DNA of 57,653 nucleotides from Fimenecus sp963624605. Its GTDB lineage: Bacteria; Bacillota; Clostridia; Oscillospirales; Acutalibacteraceae. A model generated the notes under the pieces. The model saw nothing but the letters and a program-made list of their open reading frames with translations, searched no databases and was not told the DNA's origin. The stretch covers positions 1 to 57,653 of the forward strand of contig CAVFQD010000005.1 of the NCBI GenBank assembly GCA_963624605.1, read 5' to 3'. Positions 15,279 to 23,836 of this stretch are shown in pieces. Each line of letters opens with the position of its first letter. The stretch's first letter is position 1. A program made the position numbers and the translations under genes.

Positions 15279-17222
15279 TTATGCCGCTTGCGGTCTGTTC
15301 TTTTTAAGAAGTCCGAGCATCAGCGCTCCGACTATCGAGCCTGCGATAAGGGCTACGATATAGAGAAGCGGATGGTCACAGACTATAAAGGTAAATATTC
15401 CGCCGTGAGGTGCGGGACATGCCACATTGAACAGTGAGGTAAGAGCGCCCGCAACAGCCGAACCTACCATACAAGAGGGGATAACTCTCAACGGGTCGGA
15501 AGCTGCGTAGGGGATAGCGCCCTCGGTGATGAAGCAGAGGCCCATAAGATAGTTGACGGGACCTGATTTGATTTCTTCCGATGTCCATTTCTTCTTGTTA
15601 AAGGTTGTTGAAAGTGCGATTGCAATCGGGGGAACCATACCGCCTATCATAACAGCCGCCATAATCCAGGTGTTGCCGTCCGCTATCGCCGCCGTGCCGA
15701 AAACATAAGCCGCCTTGTTGAACGGTCCGCCCATATCCACTGCCATCATTGCCGCAAGCACGATTGAAAGAAGTATTCTGCTTGTATCGCCGAGCGAGGA
15801 GAGGAAAGAGGAAAGACCTGTGTTGATAACGCCGATTACGGGGTTTACAAGACACATAAGCAAGCCCATAATGAGCGTGCCGAAAAGCGGGTAAATAAAT
15901 ACGGGCTTAATTCCGTCCATAGATTTCGGAAGCCAAGAAAATGCCTTTTTGAGGAGGTTTACGATAACACCTGCAAGGAAACCTGCGAGCAGTGCGCCGA
16001 GGAAGCCCGACACCGCTTTGTCGTCTCCGGCAAGGCTTTGGTTTTCAATCAGCGAACTGAAGGTGTAGCCGTTTGCCGCAAACACGCCGCCGACCATACC
16101 GGGCAAAAGACCGGGTCTGTCCGCAATGGACGATGCGATGTAAGCCGAAAGGATGGGAAGCATAAGCGCAAACGCCGCTTTACCTATCCAGAACACGATT
16201 GCCGCAACGGGGTTTGTGAAGCCGAAGGTTCCGCCGACATCCGCATTGCCCGCAACGGTGTCGAACAGGAAGCCGAGGGCAATAAGTACGCCGCCGCCGA
16301 CAACGAACGGAAGCATATGCGATACGCCGTTCATCAGATGCTTGTATACCCTGTGCCAGCCGCTTTCTTTTTCGTCGTCGTCAACAGCCTGCTTTTCGCT
16401 TTCGTCTGCGTGATACACAGCAGCTTTTCCGTAAACGATTTTTTTGATGAGCTCTTCGGGCTTGTTTATTCCGTTTGAAACCGATGTCTTTACAACGGGC
16501 TTGCCGTCAAAGCGAGCCATTTCGACATTTTTGTCTGCGGCAACGATAATTCCGTCACATTCTGCGATTTCTTTTTTTGTGAGTATATTTTTGGCTCCGC
16601 CGGAACCGTTTGTTTCGGCTTTAAGCGGATAGCCAAGCTTTTCGCCCGCTTTTTCAAGCGCTTCCGCCGCCATATAGGTGTGCGCTATACCGGTAGGACA
16701 AGCCGTAACGGCAAGTATTCTGTAACCCTCGGGTTTTGCTTCGGGTGCTGCCGCTTCTTCGGGATATTTTTCGGCTTCCTTTTTGTCGATTATATCCAAA
16801 AATTCATCTGCCGATTTTGCGTTGCGCAGAGCCGTGCAGAATTCGGGCTCCATAAGCATTACCATAAGACGGGAGAGAATTTCAAGATGCAGGTCGCCGT
16901 CAACGGGAGCGGCAATCATAAACAGAATGTCCGAGGGCTTGGAGTCGGGTGCGCCGTAATCAACGCCGTTCGGAACAGTTATCGCCGAAAGACCGGGAAC
17001 CTTTACGCTGTCCGATTTTGCGTGCGGAACGGCAATTCCCTCGCCTATTGCCGTTGAGCCCTGAGCCTCTCTTGCAAGGATAGCCTCCTTATATGCCGCG
17101 GGGTTTGCAAGGTTTCCTGCATTTTCGTGCAGAGAAATCAACCTGTCAATTGCTTCTTCCTTACTTACGAGAGAAACATTAAGAGCAATGGCTTCTTTTT
17201 TTAACAAGTCGATAATTTTCAT
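15279..17222 (-). CDS. fruA: Fructose PTS permease, EIIABC
   Basis: 647 residues with three domains. EIIA (1-145) has phospho-His67 in 'IAVPHAKSD'. EIIB (167-265) has the phospho-Cys175 in 'TACPTGIAHTYMAAEAL'. EIIC (about 300-640) has some nine membrane segments ('HMLPFVVGGGVLIALGF', 'AVDMGGPFNKAAYVFG'). It imports fructose as fructose 1-phosphate, the substrate of the fruK product encoded just upstream (12-base gap). Length and order fit the Firmicutes FruA (about 620-650). The start has AAGGAGGA. No oddities. Confidence 0.95.
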   Translation of the reverse strand: MKIIDLLKKEAIALNVSLVSKEEAIDRLISLHENAGNLANPAAYKEAILAREAQGSTAIGEGIAVPHAKSDSVKVPGLSAITVPNGVDYGAPDSKPSDILFMIAAPVDGDLHLEILSRLMVMLMEPEFCTALRNAKSADEFLDIIDKKEAEKYPEEAAAPEAKPEGYRILAVTACPTGIAHTYMAAEALEKAGEKLGYPLKAETNGSGGAKNILTKKEIAECDGIIVAADKNVEMARFDGKPVVKTSVSNGINKPEELIKKIVYGKAAVYHADESEKQAVDDDEKESGWHRVYKHLMNGVSHMLPFVVGGGVLIALGFLFDTVAGNADVGGTFGFTNPVAAIVFWIGKAAFALMLPILSAYIASSIADRPGLLPGMVGGVFAANGYTFSSLIENQSLAGDDKAVSGFLGALLAGFLAGVIVNLLKKAFSWLPKSMDGIKPVFIYPLFGTLIMGLLMCLVNPVIGVINTGLSSFLSSLGDTSRILLSIVLAAMMAVDMGGPFNKAAYVFGTAAIADGNTWIMAAVMIGGMVPPIAIALSTTFNKKKWTSEEIKSGPVNYLMGLCFITEGAIPYAASDPLRVIPSCMVGSAVAGALTSLFNVACPAPHGGIFTFIVCDHPLLYIVALIAGSIVGALMLGLLKKNRPQAA

Positions 17223-17234
17223 AAATATTCCTCC

Positions 17235-18143
17235 TTATTTATATTCTGCGTTAAAGACGCATTCTATTTCTTTACGGGTTGCAAGCTTTTCGGAAAATGC
17301 CGTTGCGTTTCCGCAAGCCGAGCCGAGCCTTAAAGCGTAGGAGTAGTCGGCTGATTTTATATATCCTGCGGTAAAGCCTGCCACCATACTGTCTCCGCAG
17401 CCTACGGAGTTTACGAGCTTGCCCTTTGCGTTGCCTATCTTATGGACATTCCCGTTTTCGTCCGTGAGCATTGCGCCGTCCTTTGCCATTGAAACAAGAA
17501 CGTTCCTTGCGCCCATTTCACGGAGCTTGTTTGAGTATTTAACTATATCCTCATCGCTTTTTATTTCGACCGAGAACAGGTCGCCGAGCTCGTGATGATT
17601 TGGCTTTATCAGAAACGGCTTGTATTTGAGCACATTTTTGAGCAGGTCTCCCGTGGCGTCAACCACGCAGTTCACATTTCTGTCGCTGACCCGTTCAAGC
17701 ATTTGCTCGTAAATGTCGTCGGGGAGAGTTTTCGGTATGGAGCCTGCGAGGATAAGATAATCGCCGTCCTTTATGCCGTCAAGCTTTTTGAGAAAGCTCT
17801 GCATATCCTCTTTTGCGATTTCGGGTCCGCAGGCGTTGAGGTCGATTTCTTTGTCGGCTTTGATTTTGACATTTATCCTTGTGTCGCCGTTTTTGAGGTA
17901 GTTGAAATCGCAGTTGATACCGTCCGCTTTGAGCATTTCTTCGAGTTTTTTTCCCGTAAATCCGCCGAGGAAACCGAGCGCCGTGTTCGGAATTCCGAGC
18001 TGTGTGAGAATGACGGATACATTTATGCCTTTTCCGCCGTAATAAATTTCCTCGCCGTCCGTACGGTTTATGTCGTCGGTTCGGAGATTGCCGAGCTTCA
18101 CCACATAGTCGAGAGCCGGATTGAGAGTAACGGTGTAAACCAT
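17235..18143 (-). CDS. fruK: 1-phosphofructokinase
   Basis: 302 residues of the PfkB sugar-kinase family: N-terminal 'TLNPALDYVVKL', 'YGGKGINVSVILTQLG' and the C-terminal ATP/anion-hole motif 'VNSVGCGDSMVAGFTAGY' with the catalytic Asp. It turns fructose 1-phosphate into fructose 1,6-bisphosphate with ATP. It overlaps the fruR stop by one base (TAATG), so translation is coupled, and is followed by fruA. Confidence 0.94.
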   Translation of the reverse strand: MVYTVTLNPALDYVVKLGNLRTDDINRTDGEEIYYGGKGINVSVILTQLGIPNTALGFLGGFTGKKLEEMLKADGINCDFNYLKNGDTRINVKIKADKEIDLNACGPEIAKEDMQSFLKKLDGIKDGDYLILAGSIPKTLPDDIYEQMLERVSDRNVNCVVDATGDLLKNVLKYKPFLIKPNHHELGDLFSVEIKSDEDIVKYSNKLREMGARNVLVSMAKDGAMLTDENGNVHKIGNAKGKLVNSVGCGDSMVAGFTAGYIKSADYSYALRLGSACGNATAFSEKLATRKEIECVFNAEYK

Positions 18144-18892
18144 TATACAGTCACCTCTTTCACTACCGTTTTTGATTTAAGCTGTTCGTCGTCGCATTTG
18201 TCGCAGACTATGCACGCCGCCGCAACCGGAGAGAATGTAACCGCCGAGACCTTGCCGAATTTTGTGTGGTCGCAAAGCACGTAGGTTACGAAGCTTCGTT
18301 CGATTGCAACCGCCTTGAGCATTGCCTCCTCGGTGTCGGGGGTTGTGAAGCCCTGCTTTTCGCTGACGCCGTTTGTCCCGATGAACGCTTTTGAAAAATT
18401 ATATTTCTGAAGATTTGAAGCAGCCACTAAACCTATGATTGCCTCGGTTGTGCTTTTTAATTCGCCGCCGATAACAAAAACTTTACAGCCTTTTGCCGTC
18501 AGCTCCTTTGCGTGGGCAATTCCGTTGGTTACGAATGTTGCCTTGAGAGCGGTTATATATTTTGTCATAAGAAAGGTGGTCGTGCCTGCGTCGATAAATA
18601 CAAAATCGTCGTCGTTTATCTGCGAAGCGGCATATTTTGCGATCGCTTCCTTTTCGTTGATATTCATCAGCGACTTTTCGCTGAAATCCTCTTCGTTATG
18701 GAGGAATTCCTGATCGAGAACGGTCGCACCGCCGTGAACCTTGTTTATTTTTCCAAGCTGGGAAAGAGCCAAAAGGTCTCGTCTTACCGTAGATTCGCTC
18801 GTTTCGAATTTTTCGGCAAGCTTTGAAACGGTAACCGAGCCGTTCTGACGCAAAATTTCAAGAATTTGCGCTCTTCTGTCGGTTGTAAGCAT
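18143..18892 (-). CDS. fruR: DeoR-family repressor of the fructose operon
   Basis: 249 residues. The DeoR HTH lies at the N-terminus ('RRAQILEILRQNGSVTVSKL', 'ESTVRRDLLALSQLGKI'), followed by the sugar-phosphate-binding DeoRC domain ('IDAGTTTFLMTKYI', 'GGELKSTTEAIIG', 'VLCDHTKFGKVSA'). By family it represses fruRKA until fructose 1-phosphate binds. The start at 18892 has GGAGG with 7-base spacing; a GTG six bases upstream is less likely. It is first in the operon and so autoregulated, behind the strong promoter at 18925-18953. Confidence 0.93.
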   Translation of the reverse strand: MLTTDRRAQILEILRQNGSVTVSKLAEKFETSESTVRRDLLALSQLGKINKVHGGATVLDQEFLHNEEDFSEKSLMNINEKEAIAKYAASQINDDDFVFIDAGTTTFLMTKYITALKATFVTNGIAHAKELTAKGCKVFVIGGELKSTTEAIIGLVAASNLQKYNFSKAFIGTNGVSEKQGFTTPDTEEAMLKAVAIERSFVTYVLCDHTKFGKVSAVTFSPVAAACIVCDKCDDEQLKSKTVVKEVTV

Positions 18893-18924
18893 ATTCACAC
18901 CTCCGAATCTCTTGTTGTGCCTTA

Positions 18925-18953
18925 ATTATACAAAAATGCTCAAATACCGTCAA
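18925..18953 (-). promoter_or_regulatory. Promoter of the fructose PTS operon
   Basis: On the minus strand TTGACG (18953-18948), a 17-base spacer and TATAAT (18930-18925). It lies 32 bases before fruR. Confidence 0.88.
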
Positions 18954-19060
18954 TAGTACGCAAATAAAATCGGCGTTTATACCTATAGCTTGCCCTTTTC
19001 GTTGTTAAATATGCAATAATATCAAACTTAAAATGCACGATTTTGCTCATTTCAACTTTT

Positions 19061-19735
19061 TCAATCACAAAAATGCGCAGAAGAATAAACAAAAATTCCC
19101 CGTTTAATTCTGAAATTAAACGGGGAATAAAAGAAAGGGGAGTTATTTGTCTGCCGAATCAACAATTTTTTTACTTGTAGTAACAGCGATACCGCGCCTA
19201 AAGAAACGGTAAACAATCCGAGAACCGTAAAAAAGTCGTGCCATACAAACATTTCATGCGTTGCCGAGGCATTGTTGTCATAAATGGCAGAATATATCAA
19301 GTAATTGAAATATCCGTAAAGAAAGATGCCCAAAAGGCAGTGTGTTGCGGAATAAATAAACCTATTTAATGCCGTAAAAGCATTGAAGTCGGATTTTATA
19401 ATCGAATGGATAATCAGAATAATACATGTTATATCCGCAAGTATTCCTGTGACTGCAAACGGTATGTTATATGCGGCTTCGTTGCCGTAATAGGCGGACA
19501 GGAATTCGACTGCTTTAGAAAGCAACTCTGTCATTGAGGCTGTTCCCAATATAAGTGCAAATATAACTGTAATGACAGTTTGTGCTATTTTTTTGCGTTT
19601 GGATTTGAGTCTTATAAATGCCGAAACTGTAAAGATAAGCCCTGTCGCCATAAGGAAAACACTATAGTCGCATGCGACGCTGATAACGGCAAACACAAGC
19701 CCGACCGCCGCAAACACGGTGTTTAAGTTGCGCAT
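19061..19735 (-). CDS. Membrane protein of the ECF sigma operon
   Basis: 224 residues with about six hydrophobic segments ('TVFAAVGLVFAVISVAC', 'VITVIFALILGTASM', 'LGLFTVSLGAVSLLL'), with no recognised family. I start at the ATG at 19735, one base after the stop of the anti-sigma-like gene (TAA-T-ATG). A longer frame begins with TTG at 19756. The C-terminal 25 codons run through a perfect terminator hairpin (19093-19126), which is odd. One extra A in the A7 run at 19176-19182 would give the end 'KKIVDSADK' and a stop right before the hairpin, so a frameshift or sequencing error is likely. It probably cooperates with the sigma/anti-sigma pair. Confidence 0.7.
   Translation of the reverse strand: MRNLNTVFAAVGLVFAVISVACDYSVFLMATGLIFTVSAFIRLKSKRKKIAQTVITVIFALILGTASMTELLSKAVEFLSAYYGNEAAYNIPFAVTGILADITCIILIIHSIIKSDFNAFTALNRFIYSATHCLLGIFLYGYFNYLIYSAIYDNNASATHEMFVWHDFFTVLGLFTVSLGAVSLLLQVKKLLIRQTNNSPFFYSPFNFRIKRGIFVYSSAHFCD
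19085..19126 (-). terminator. Rho-independent terminator of the ECF sigma operon
   Basis: ATTCCCCGTTTAAT (19093-19106) pairs with ATTAAACGGGGAAT (19113-19126), a perfect 14-bp stem, followed on the minus strand by TTTTTG. It lies inside the annotated 3' end of the membrane-protein gene. Confidence 0.9.
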
Positions 19736-19736
19736 A

Positions 19737-20495
19737 TTATTCCATTTTTTCTGCAATTTTCATCAATTCCTCTCTCGGTACCGACAATGGAGCCTGAATT
19801 TCATATATAAAATCTTTTTTATCCCAAATCAGCGCTTGTGTGGGTTCTCTATATTCAATGCCAACCTTATCGGAAAACACATAGTTAATACCGTTATCGG
19901 CAAAGCGTTCTATATCGGTGTCGATATTGTTGATTTCGACAGGAATAGTTGTACGCTCGGAATTTTTTGAAATGTAGATTGTTTCACCGTTCTCGTTACC
20001 AAATACGGCATAACAAAGATAACATGGATCGTTTCCGATTTTTATAAACTCTTCTCTTTGCGGAGTATAACCATTGGTAATATATTCGTGAGAGAAGCTG
20101 TCTACATAGCTGTACTCTCCGTCACGGATGTTGAAATTGGCTTGACGAGGGATAAAAAATCCATCCGAGGTTATTCCGCTTTTCTCGAGAGCATTTGAAT
20201 ATATCGATGAGGTATCTCCGAAAATTATCGAACTGTCAAAGCAGTTGAGCTCTTTTGATTTCATATTCTGTTCTTGACCTGAAAATACCGCAATGCTTGT
20301 AACAAGAGTTAAAATACATGCTGCAAGCAGGGAAAACTTTATATGGTTGGCTTTGGTTCCGAAAGTGTTTTTGCCGTTTGCTATAAGCTCGATTTTTTCT
20401 TTATGCTTTTTTGAATAAACGGGAGCTTCTGTCAATTTGATGCTGTTTACCTGCTTTTCACAAGCTGTAAAGCACGCTTTTTCAAAGTTGCTCAT
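19737..20495 (-). CDS. Anti-sigma-factor-like membrane protein
   Basis: 252 residues: a cytoplasmic part of about 65, one membrane segment at about 68-92 ('FSLLAACILTLVTSIAVFS') and an extracellular part of about 160. The end ('LSVPREELMKIAEKM') resembles the DUF4367 type of extracellular domain found in anti-sigma proteins of Firmicutes. It follows the ECF sigma gene with a 14-base overlap, the arrangement of a sigma factor and its membrane-bound inhibitor. A zinc-finger anti-sigma motif is only hinted at by 'CFTACEKQ'. The ATG has GGAGG. Role inferred from context. Confidence 0.7.
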   Translation of the reverse strand: MSNFEKACFTACEKQVNSIKLTEAPVYSKKHKEKIELIANGKNTFGTKANHIKFSLLAACILTLVTSIAVFSGQEQNMKSKELNCFDSSIIFGDTSSIYSNALEKSGITSDGFFIPRQANFNIRDGEYSYVDSFSHEYITNGYTPQREEFIKIGNDPCYLCYAVFGNENGETIYISKNSERTTIPVEINNIDTDIERFADNGINYVFSDKVGIEYREPTQALIWDKKDFIYEIQAPLSVPREELMKIAEKME

Positions 20496-21006
20496 TGCAA
20501 TTTTCCTCCAATTCGTTTTTTAGATTGCTTAGAGCGGATTTTATTATTCTTCCGACATACGAAGCGGATATATTGTACATTTTTGAGATCTCAACATTTG
20601 AAAAGCCGTATATGTATTTAAGAAAAATAAAGGTTTGCCAAAGCTCGGGAAGTTTTTCAATGATCTGAGTGAGAACAACCGAATCAAAACTGTCAAAATA
20701 AGAAATATCTATATCTTCAATATTTTCGGTACTGTGAAAAGGGTTTTCTTTACGAATACAGTCTATCGCCTTGCCTCTTGCAATAGTGCAAATAAGGTTT
20801 TTGCGATGATTTTCGCTTAAATTCTTAAAGTGCCTGATTTTTGACATAACCGTTAAATATGTGTCCTGCACACATTCCTCACAAAGAGAGTTGTTGTGTA
20901 ATTTCTCATATGCAACGGAATAGACAAGCATATTGTATTTTTCATAAAGCTCGACAAACAGCTCTTTGTCTGTCTTTTGACTTTTCGGAGCCTCGGTATA
21001 TGGCAC
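20482..21006 (-). CDS. RNA polymerase ECF-type sigma factor
   Basis: 174 residues. Region 2 is 'LVYSVAYEKLHNNSLCEECVQDTYLTVM' in two parts (about 32-59), and region 4 has the HTH 'YGFSNVEISKMYNISASYVG' (about 138-157) with 'LPELWQTFIFLKYI' before it. The start is GTG at 21006 behind AGGAGGT; no ATG fits. The operon continues with the anti-sigma-like protein and a membrane protein. The promoter at 21036-21064 has a sigma-A look (TTGACA/TATTGT), so the operon need not depend on its own sigma factor. Confidence 0.85.
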   Translation of the reverse strand: MPYTEAPKSQKTDKELFVELYEKYNMLVYSVAYEKLHNNSLCEECVQDTYLTVMSKIRHFKNLSENHRKNLICTIARGKAIDCIRKENPFHSTENIEDIDISYFDSFDSVVLTQIIEKLPELWQTFIFLKYIYGFSNVEISKMYNISASYVGRIIKSALSNLKNELEENCNEQL

Positions 21007-21035
21007 GGTGCACCTCCTAAATCATATTCAAGTAA

Positions 21036-21064
21036 ACAATACAGGAACATTTTTGTATTGTCAA
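21036..21064 (-). promoter_or_regulatory. Promoter of the ECF sigma operon
   Basis: TTGACA (21064-21059), a 17-base spacer and TATTGT (21041-21036) on the minus strand, 30 bases before the GTG start. Confidence 0.8.
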
Positions 21065-21149
21065 CTTGATTTTTGAATATATATATTCTACTTATTATCC
21101 GTATGATTTGAATAAAAATGAACTTGAAAGGGAAATTTCTATATCAATT

Positions 21150-21400
21150 CCGTAGGGATAGGGCTCGCCCCTGTCCTAATTTGTTGCAAATCCCATTTAC
21201 GGACAGCCGCAAGGGCTGTCCCAACGGGATTTATCAAATTAAGAACATTAGTAAAATTAAGCCTTCCTCTGACGAGGAAGGTGGCACGCCGTAGGCGTGT
21301 CGGAAGGAGAGAGGCAATAAACATCAAATTATCGTTATCTCTCCCTCAGTCATTTTTCAAAATTGAAAAATGACAGCTCCCTCGTCAGAGGGAGCCTATG
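21150..21400. repeat. Composite palindromic repeat region (MITE-like)
   Basis: The gap of 627 bases at 21007-21633 has no gene. It holds GGATAGGGCTCGCCCCTGTCC (21156-21176, one mismatch-type pair), GGACAGCC-GGCTGTCC (21201-21221), CCTTCCTCTGACGAGGAAGG (21263-21282), the CATTTTTCA...TGAAAAATG pair (21352-21372) and GCTCCCTCGTCAGAGGGAGC (21375-21394). The nested inverted repeats and the recurrence of parts at 1689 and 33988 suggest a non-autonomous mobile or REP-like repeat family. Confidence 0.6.
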
Positions 21401-21476
21401 ATTGCAAATGCGGCTTGGAGTGCCGCACAAAATCGACCGCTGCTTTGCCCAACAATTCACTCCACACATCTGTTAC

Positions 21477-21514
21477 ACAAAAAAAGCAACCCTTGTGTAA
21501 GGGTTGCTTTTTGC
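21477..21514. terminator. Bidirectional terminator
   Basis: AAAAAGCAACCCTT (21481-21494) pairs with AAGGGTTGCTTTTT (21499-21512), with A- and T-runs on both sides. It can end the alanine symporter transcript. Between it and the gene lie three copies of TAACATTT (about 21534-21590). Confidence 0.85.
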
Positions 21515-21633
21515 TTACTATTAGGTGGTTAGGTAACATTTGGCGTTGCGTTGATAGGTAACATTTACTGCCGTGTTATTTTATAACATTTGCTTTTGCG
21601 TTTTGCACTTTTATATTTTACTTTTCGTGAGAA

Positions 21634-23007
21634 CTATTTTTCTTTCTTTTTATCAAGGATAGCGATGGCTTCCTTTGACATCGGGACGAGGATTATGAGG
21701 TTTATAATCGTCATAAGTCCTATTCCCACATCGCCGAGGTCCCACACGACGGTGTATTCCTGCAAGCCGCCGATAAAGAGCATTGCGAGAGCGATAATTT
21801 TATAAACAGTCTGGCTCAGCCAGTTGTTTCCGAAAATATATGCGACATTTGAACGGGCGTAGAACAGCACGCCGATAAAGGTCGAAAAGCTGAACAGGAA
21901 GAGTATTACCGCAATAAATATTGTGCCGAAAGAGCCCAAATGATACTGCATTGCGGTCTGGAGCAGCTGCATACCCTGCAAGCCGTCCGTGATTTCCTGC
22001 GGAACGAGCAGCATTATCATTGCCGTGCAGGTGCATATTACCATCGTGTCTATCATAACGCCGAGGGACTGTACCATACCTACGGTTTCGGGCTTCTTAC
22101 CCTCTGCCGCCGCAGCCGCACACGGAGCCGAGCCCGAGCCTGCCTCGTTCGAGAACAGACCTCTCTTAATTCCGTTCATAAGCACTGCGCCGAAGCCGCC
22201 GCCGGCAACCTGTCTTATGCCGAACGCCTCTTGGAATATTCTTGAAAATACCGACGGCATAAGCGTTATGTTTTTGCCGATAATGAACAGCGTGATTACA
22301 AAATAGAGCACAGCCATTATCGGAACGATAGCGTCAAGGAATTTTACGGTTGCGTTCTTACGCAAAACGATTACAGCCGCAATGGCAACAATGGCAATCG
22401 TTGTATAAAGCGGAGGGATTGAAAACGCATTTTCAAACGATGAGGAAACAGAGTTGCTGACAACCTGGCTTATTCCGCACCAGCATATAAGTCCGAAAAT
22501 CGCAAACAGAACCGCAAGCACGGAACGCTTGATTTTCTTCTTCCTCTTTTCCTCGACAAAGTCGTGTATGTAGTAAGCCGGCCCGCCGTGGTAACCGCCG
22601 TAAAGCGGGTCTTTCTTTTTGTGAAGCTGGGCGAGCGCACCTTCAATATAAGCTGTCGAAGAGCCGAGAAACGCCGATACCCACATCCAGAAAACCGCAC
22701 CTGCGCCGCCGACCGAAATTGCCGCAACTACGCCGACAAGATTTCCCATACCGACACGGGTTGCGGTCGAAACAATGAGCGTCTGAAAGGTCGAAAGACT
22801 GCTTTTGTCCTCTTTCTTGTCGCCGAGAGCCCTTATCATCTGCGGAAATTTCCTGATTTGCATAAACCTTGTCCTGACAGTAAAAAATACGCCTGCCGGA
22901 ATGAGCAGGAGAACAAGTAAAGGTATGCCGATTGTTGTGTTTGCGAGGCGGATTGTAAACAGATCTCCCCAAAGGAAGCCATACACCGCTTCAATGATTT
23001 GCGTCAT
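21634..23007 (-). CDS. alsT: Sodium:alanine (amino acid) symporter, AGCS family
   Basis: 457 residues with about 11 membrane segments. Family landmarks are visible: 'RFMQIRKFPQMIRAL', 'STATRVGMGNLVGVVAAI', 'GGAGAVFWMWVSAFLGSSTAYIE' in two pieces, 'GLFSNEAGSGSAPCAAA' and 'MIDTMVICTCTAMIML'. AGCS proteins bring in alanine or glycine with sodium. The gene is monocistronic, with a run of short repeats and a strong terminator downstream. No riboswitch-like leader was recognised in the 100 bases upstream. The exact amino acid carried is not decided by sequence. Confidence 0.93.
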   Translation of the reverse strand: MTQIIEAVYGFLWGDLFTIRLANTTIGIPLLVLLLIPAGVFFTVRTRFMQIRKFPQMIRALGDKKEDKSSLSTFQTLIVSTATRVGMGNLVGVVAAISVGGAGAVFWMWVSAFLGSSTAYIEGALAQLHKKKDPLYGGYHGGPAYYIHDFVEEKRKKKIKRSVLAVLFAIFGLICWCGISQVVSNSVSSSFENAFSIPPLYTTIAIVAIAAVIVLRKNATVKFLDAIVPIMAVLYFVITLFIIGKNITLMPSVFSRIFQEAFGIRQVAGGGFGAVLMNGIKRGLFSNEAGSGSAPCAAAAAEGKKPETVGMVQSLGVMIDTMVICTCTAMIMLLVPQEITDGLQGMQLLQTAMQYHLGSFGTIFIAVILFLFSFSTFIGVLFYARSNVAYIFGNNWLSQTVYKIIALAMLFIGGLQEYTVVWDLGDVGIGLMTIINLIILVPMSKEAIAILDKKKEK

Positions 23008-23108
23008 AGCGATTTTGTGAAAGCCGCCGTTTTATAAAGCGGTTTTCATACCCCTTTTCATAATAATAAAGAATCCGAAGCATATTGTAACATATATTTA
23101 TGCTTACT

Positions 23109-23825
23109 TCAATCAAATAAAATGTTTGCCGAAATAATATCTTCGGATTTGTCGGCTTGCAAAATCACTTCGCCGTCTTTGCCGCAGAAAAGCGACTTTC
23201 CGCCGTACACGGTTTCGTTTGCTGTTCCGCAGGAATTGCAGACGGCATAATAAACCCCGTATTTCTTTGCGTGAGACCTTGCAAGCTTTTCGAGCTGATC
23301 TGTGCGGACGGCGGGCCATTGCGATACCGTGAAAACTATATCCGAGCTTTCCGAAGCGGCTTTTACGGGATTGTTAAAGCGAATGTCAAAGCAGATTATA
23401 ACAGAGCACTTTATTCCGTCAAGCGTAAAGGTGCACGGTCTGTTGCCTGGAGTGAAATATTTGTCCTCATCCATCGGATAAAAAAGATTTGTCTTGTCGT
23501 ATTCACAGACGGATTTTCCGTTTCGGTCGAAAACGCAGGCGGTGTTGTAGCACTTACCGTTCCTGATGTTCGCCGCACTGCCCGCAACTATGTTTATGTT
23601 AAGCTCTTTTGCGAGAGAGCCGATTTGCGACTTTACTCGTTCGCAATCCCTGTCGCAAAGGGCTTCAAAGTCGGATTTCGGCAAAAATCCCGTGTTCCAC
23701 ATCTCGGGCAGGACCGCTGTGTCGCAGCCGGCCTTTGCCGCTTTGCGGATAAGAAAATCAGCCCGATTGAAATTTTCGTCGGGCTTTTCGTACAGCATAT
23801 TCATTTGTATAAGACTGATTTTCAT
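23109..23825 (-). CDS. Carbon-nitrogen hydrolase (nitrilase superfamily, omega-amidase-like)
   Basis: 238 residues with the Glu-Lys-Cys triad: Glu in 'DTAVLPEMWNTGF', Lys in 'CEYDKTNLFYP' and Cys in 'SVIICFDIRFNN' (about 148). 'MWNTGF' and 'DIRFNNPVKA' fit the omega-amidase/YafV branch, which hydrolyses alpha-keto amides such as 2-oxoglutaramate or 2-oxosuccinamate; the substrate is inferred. It is slightly short (family 250-265). It follows the fumarase alpha gene by 11 bases and is probably co-transcribed, which would suit a link to C4/C5 keto acids. Confidence 0.82.
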   Translation of the reverse strand: MKISLIQMNMLYEKPDENFNRADFLIRKAAKAGCDTAVLPEMWNTGFLPKSDFEALCDRDCERVKSQIGSLAKELNINIVAGSAANIRNGKCYNTACVFDRNGKSVCEYDKTNLFYPMDEDKYFTPGNRPCTFTLDGIKCSVIICFDIRFNNPVKAASESSDIVFTVSQWPAVRTDQLEKLARSHAKKYGVYYAVCNSCGTANETVYGGKSLFCGKDGEVILQADKSEDIISANILFD

Positions 23826-23836
23826 AAGCTTTACCG

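Noticed and set aside
16038..16478. Long frames opposite fruA and other minus-strand genes
   Set aside because: They are antisense shadows of real genes with GC-skewed third positions; no ribosome binding sites.
21530..21600. TAACATTT repeats behind the alanine symporter as a regulator site
   Set aside because: Three short copies in AT-rich 3' DNA could arise by chance and are downstream of the gene.
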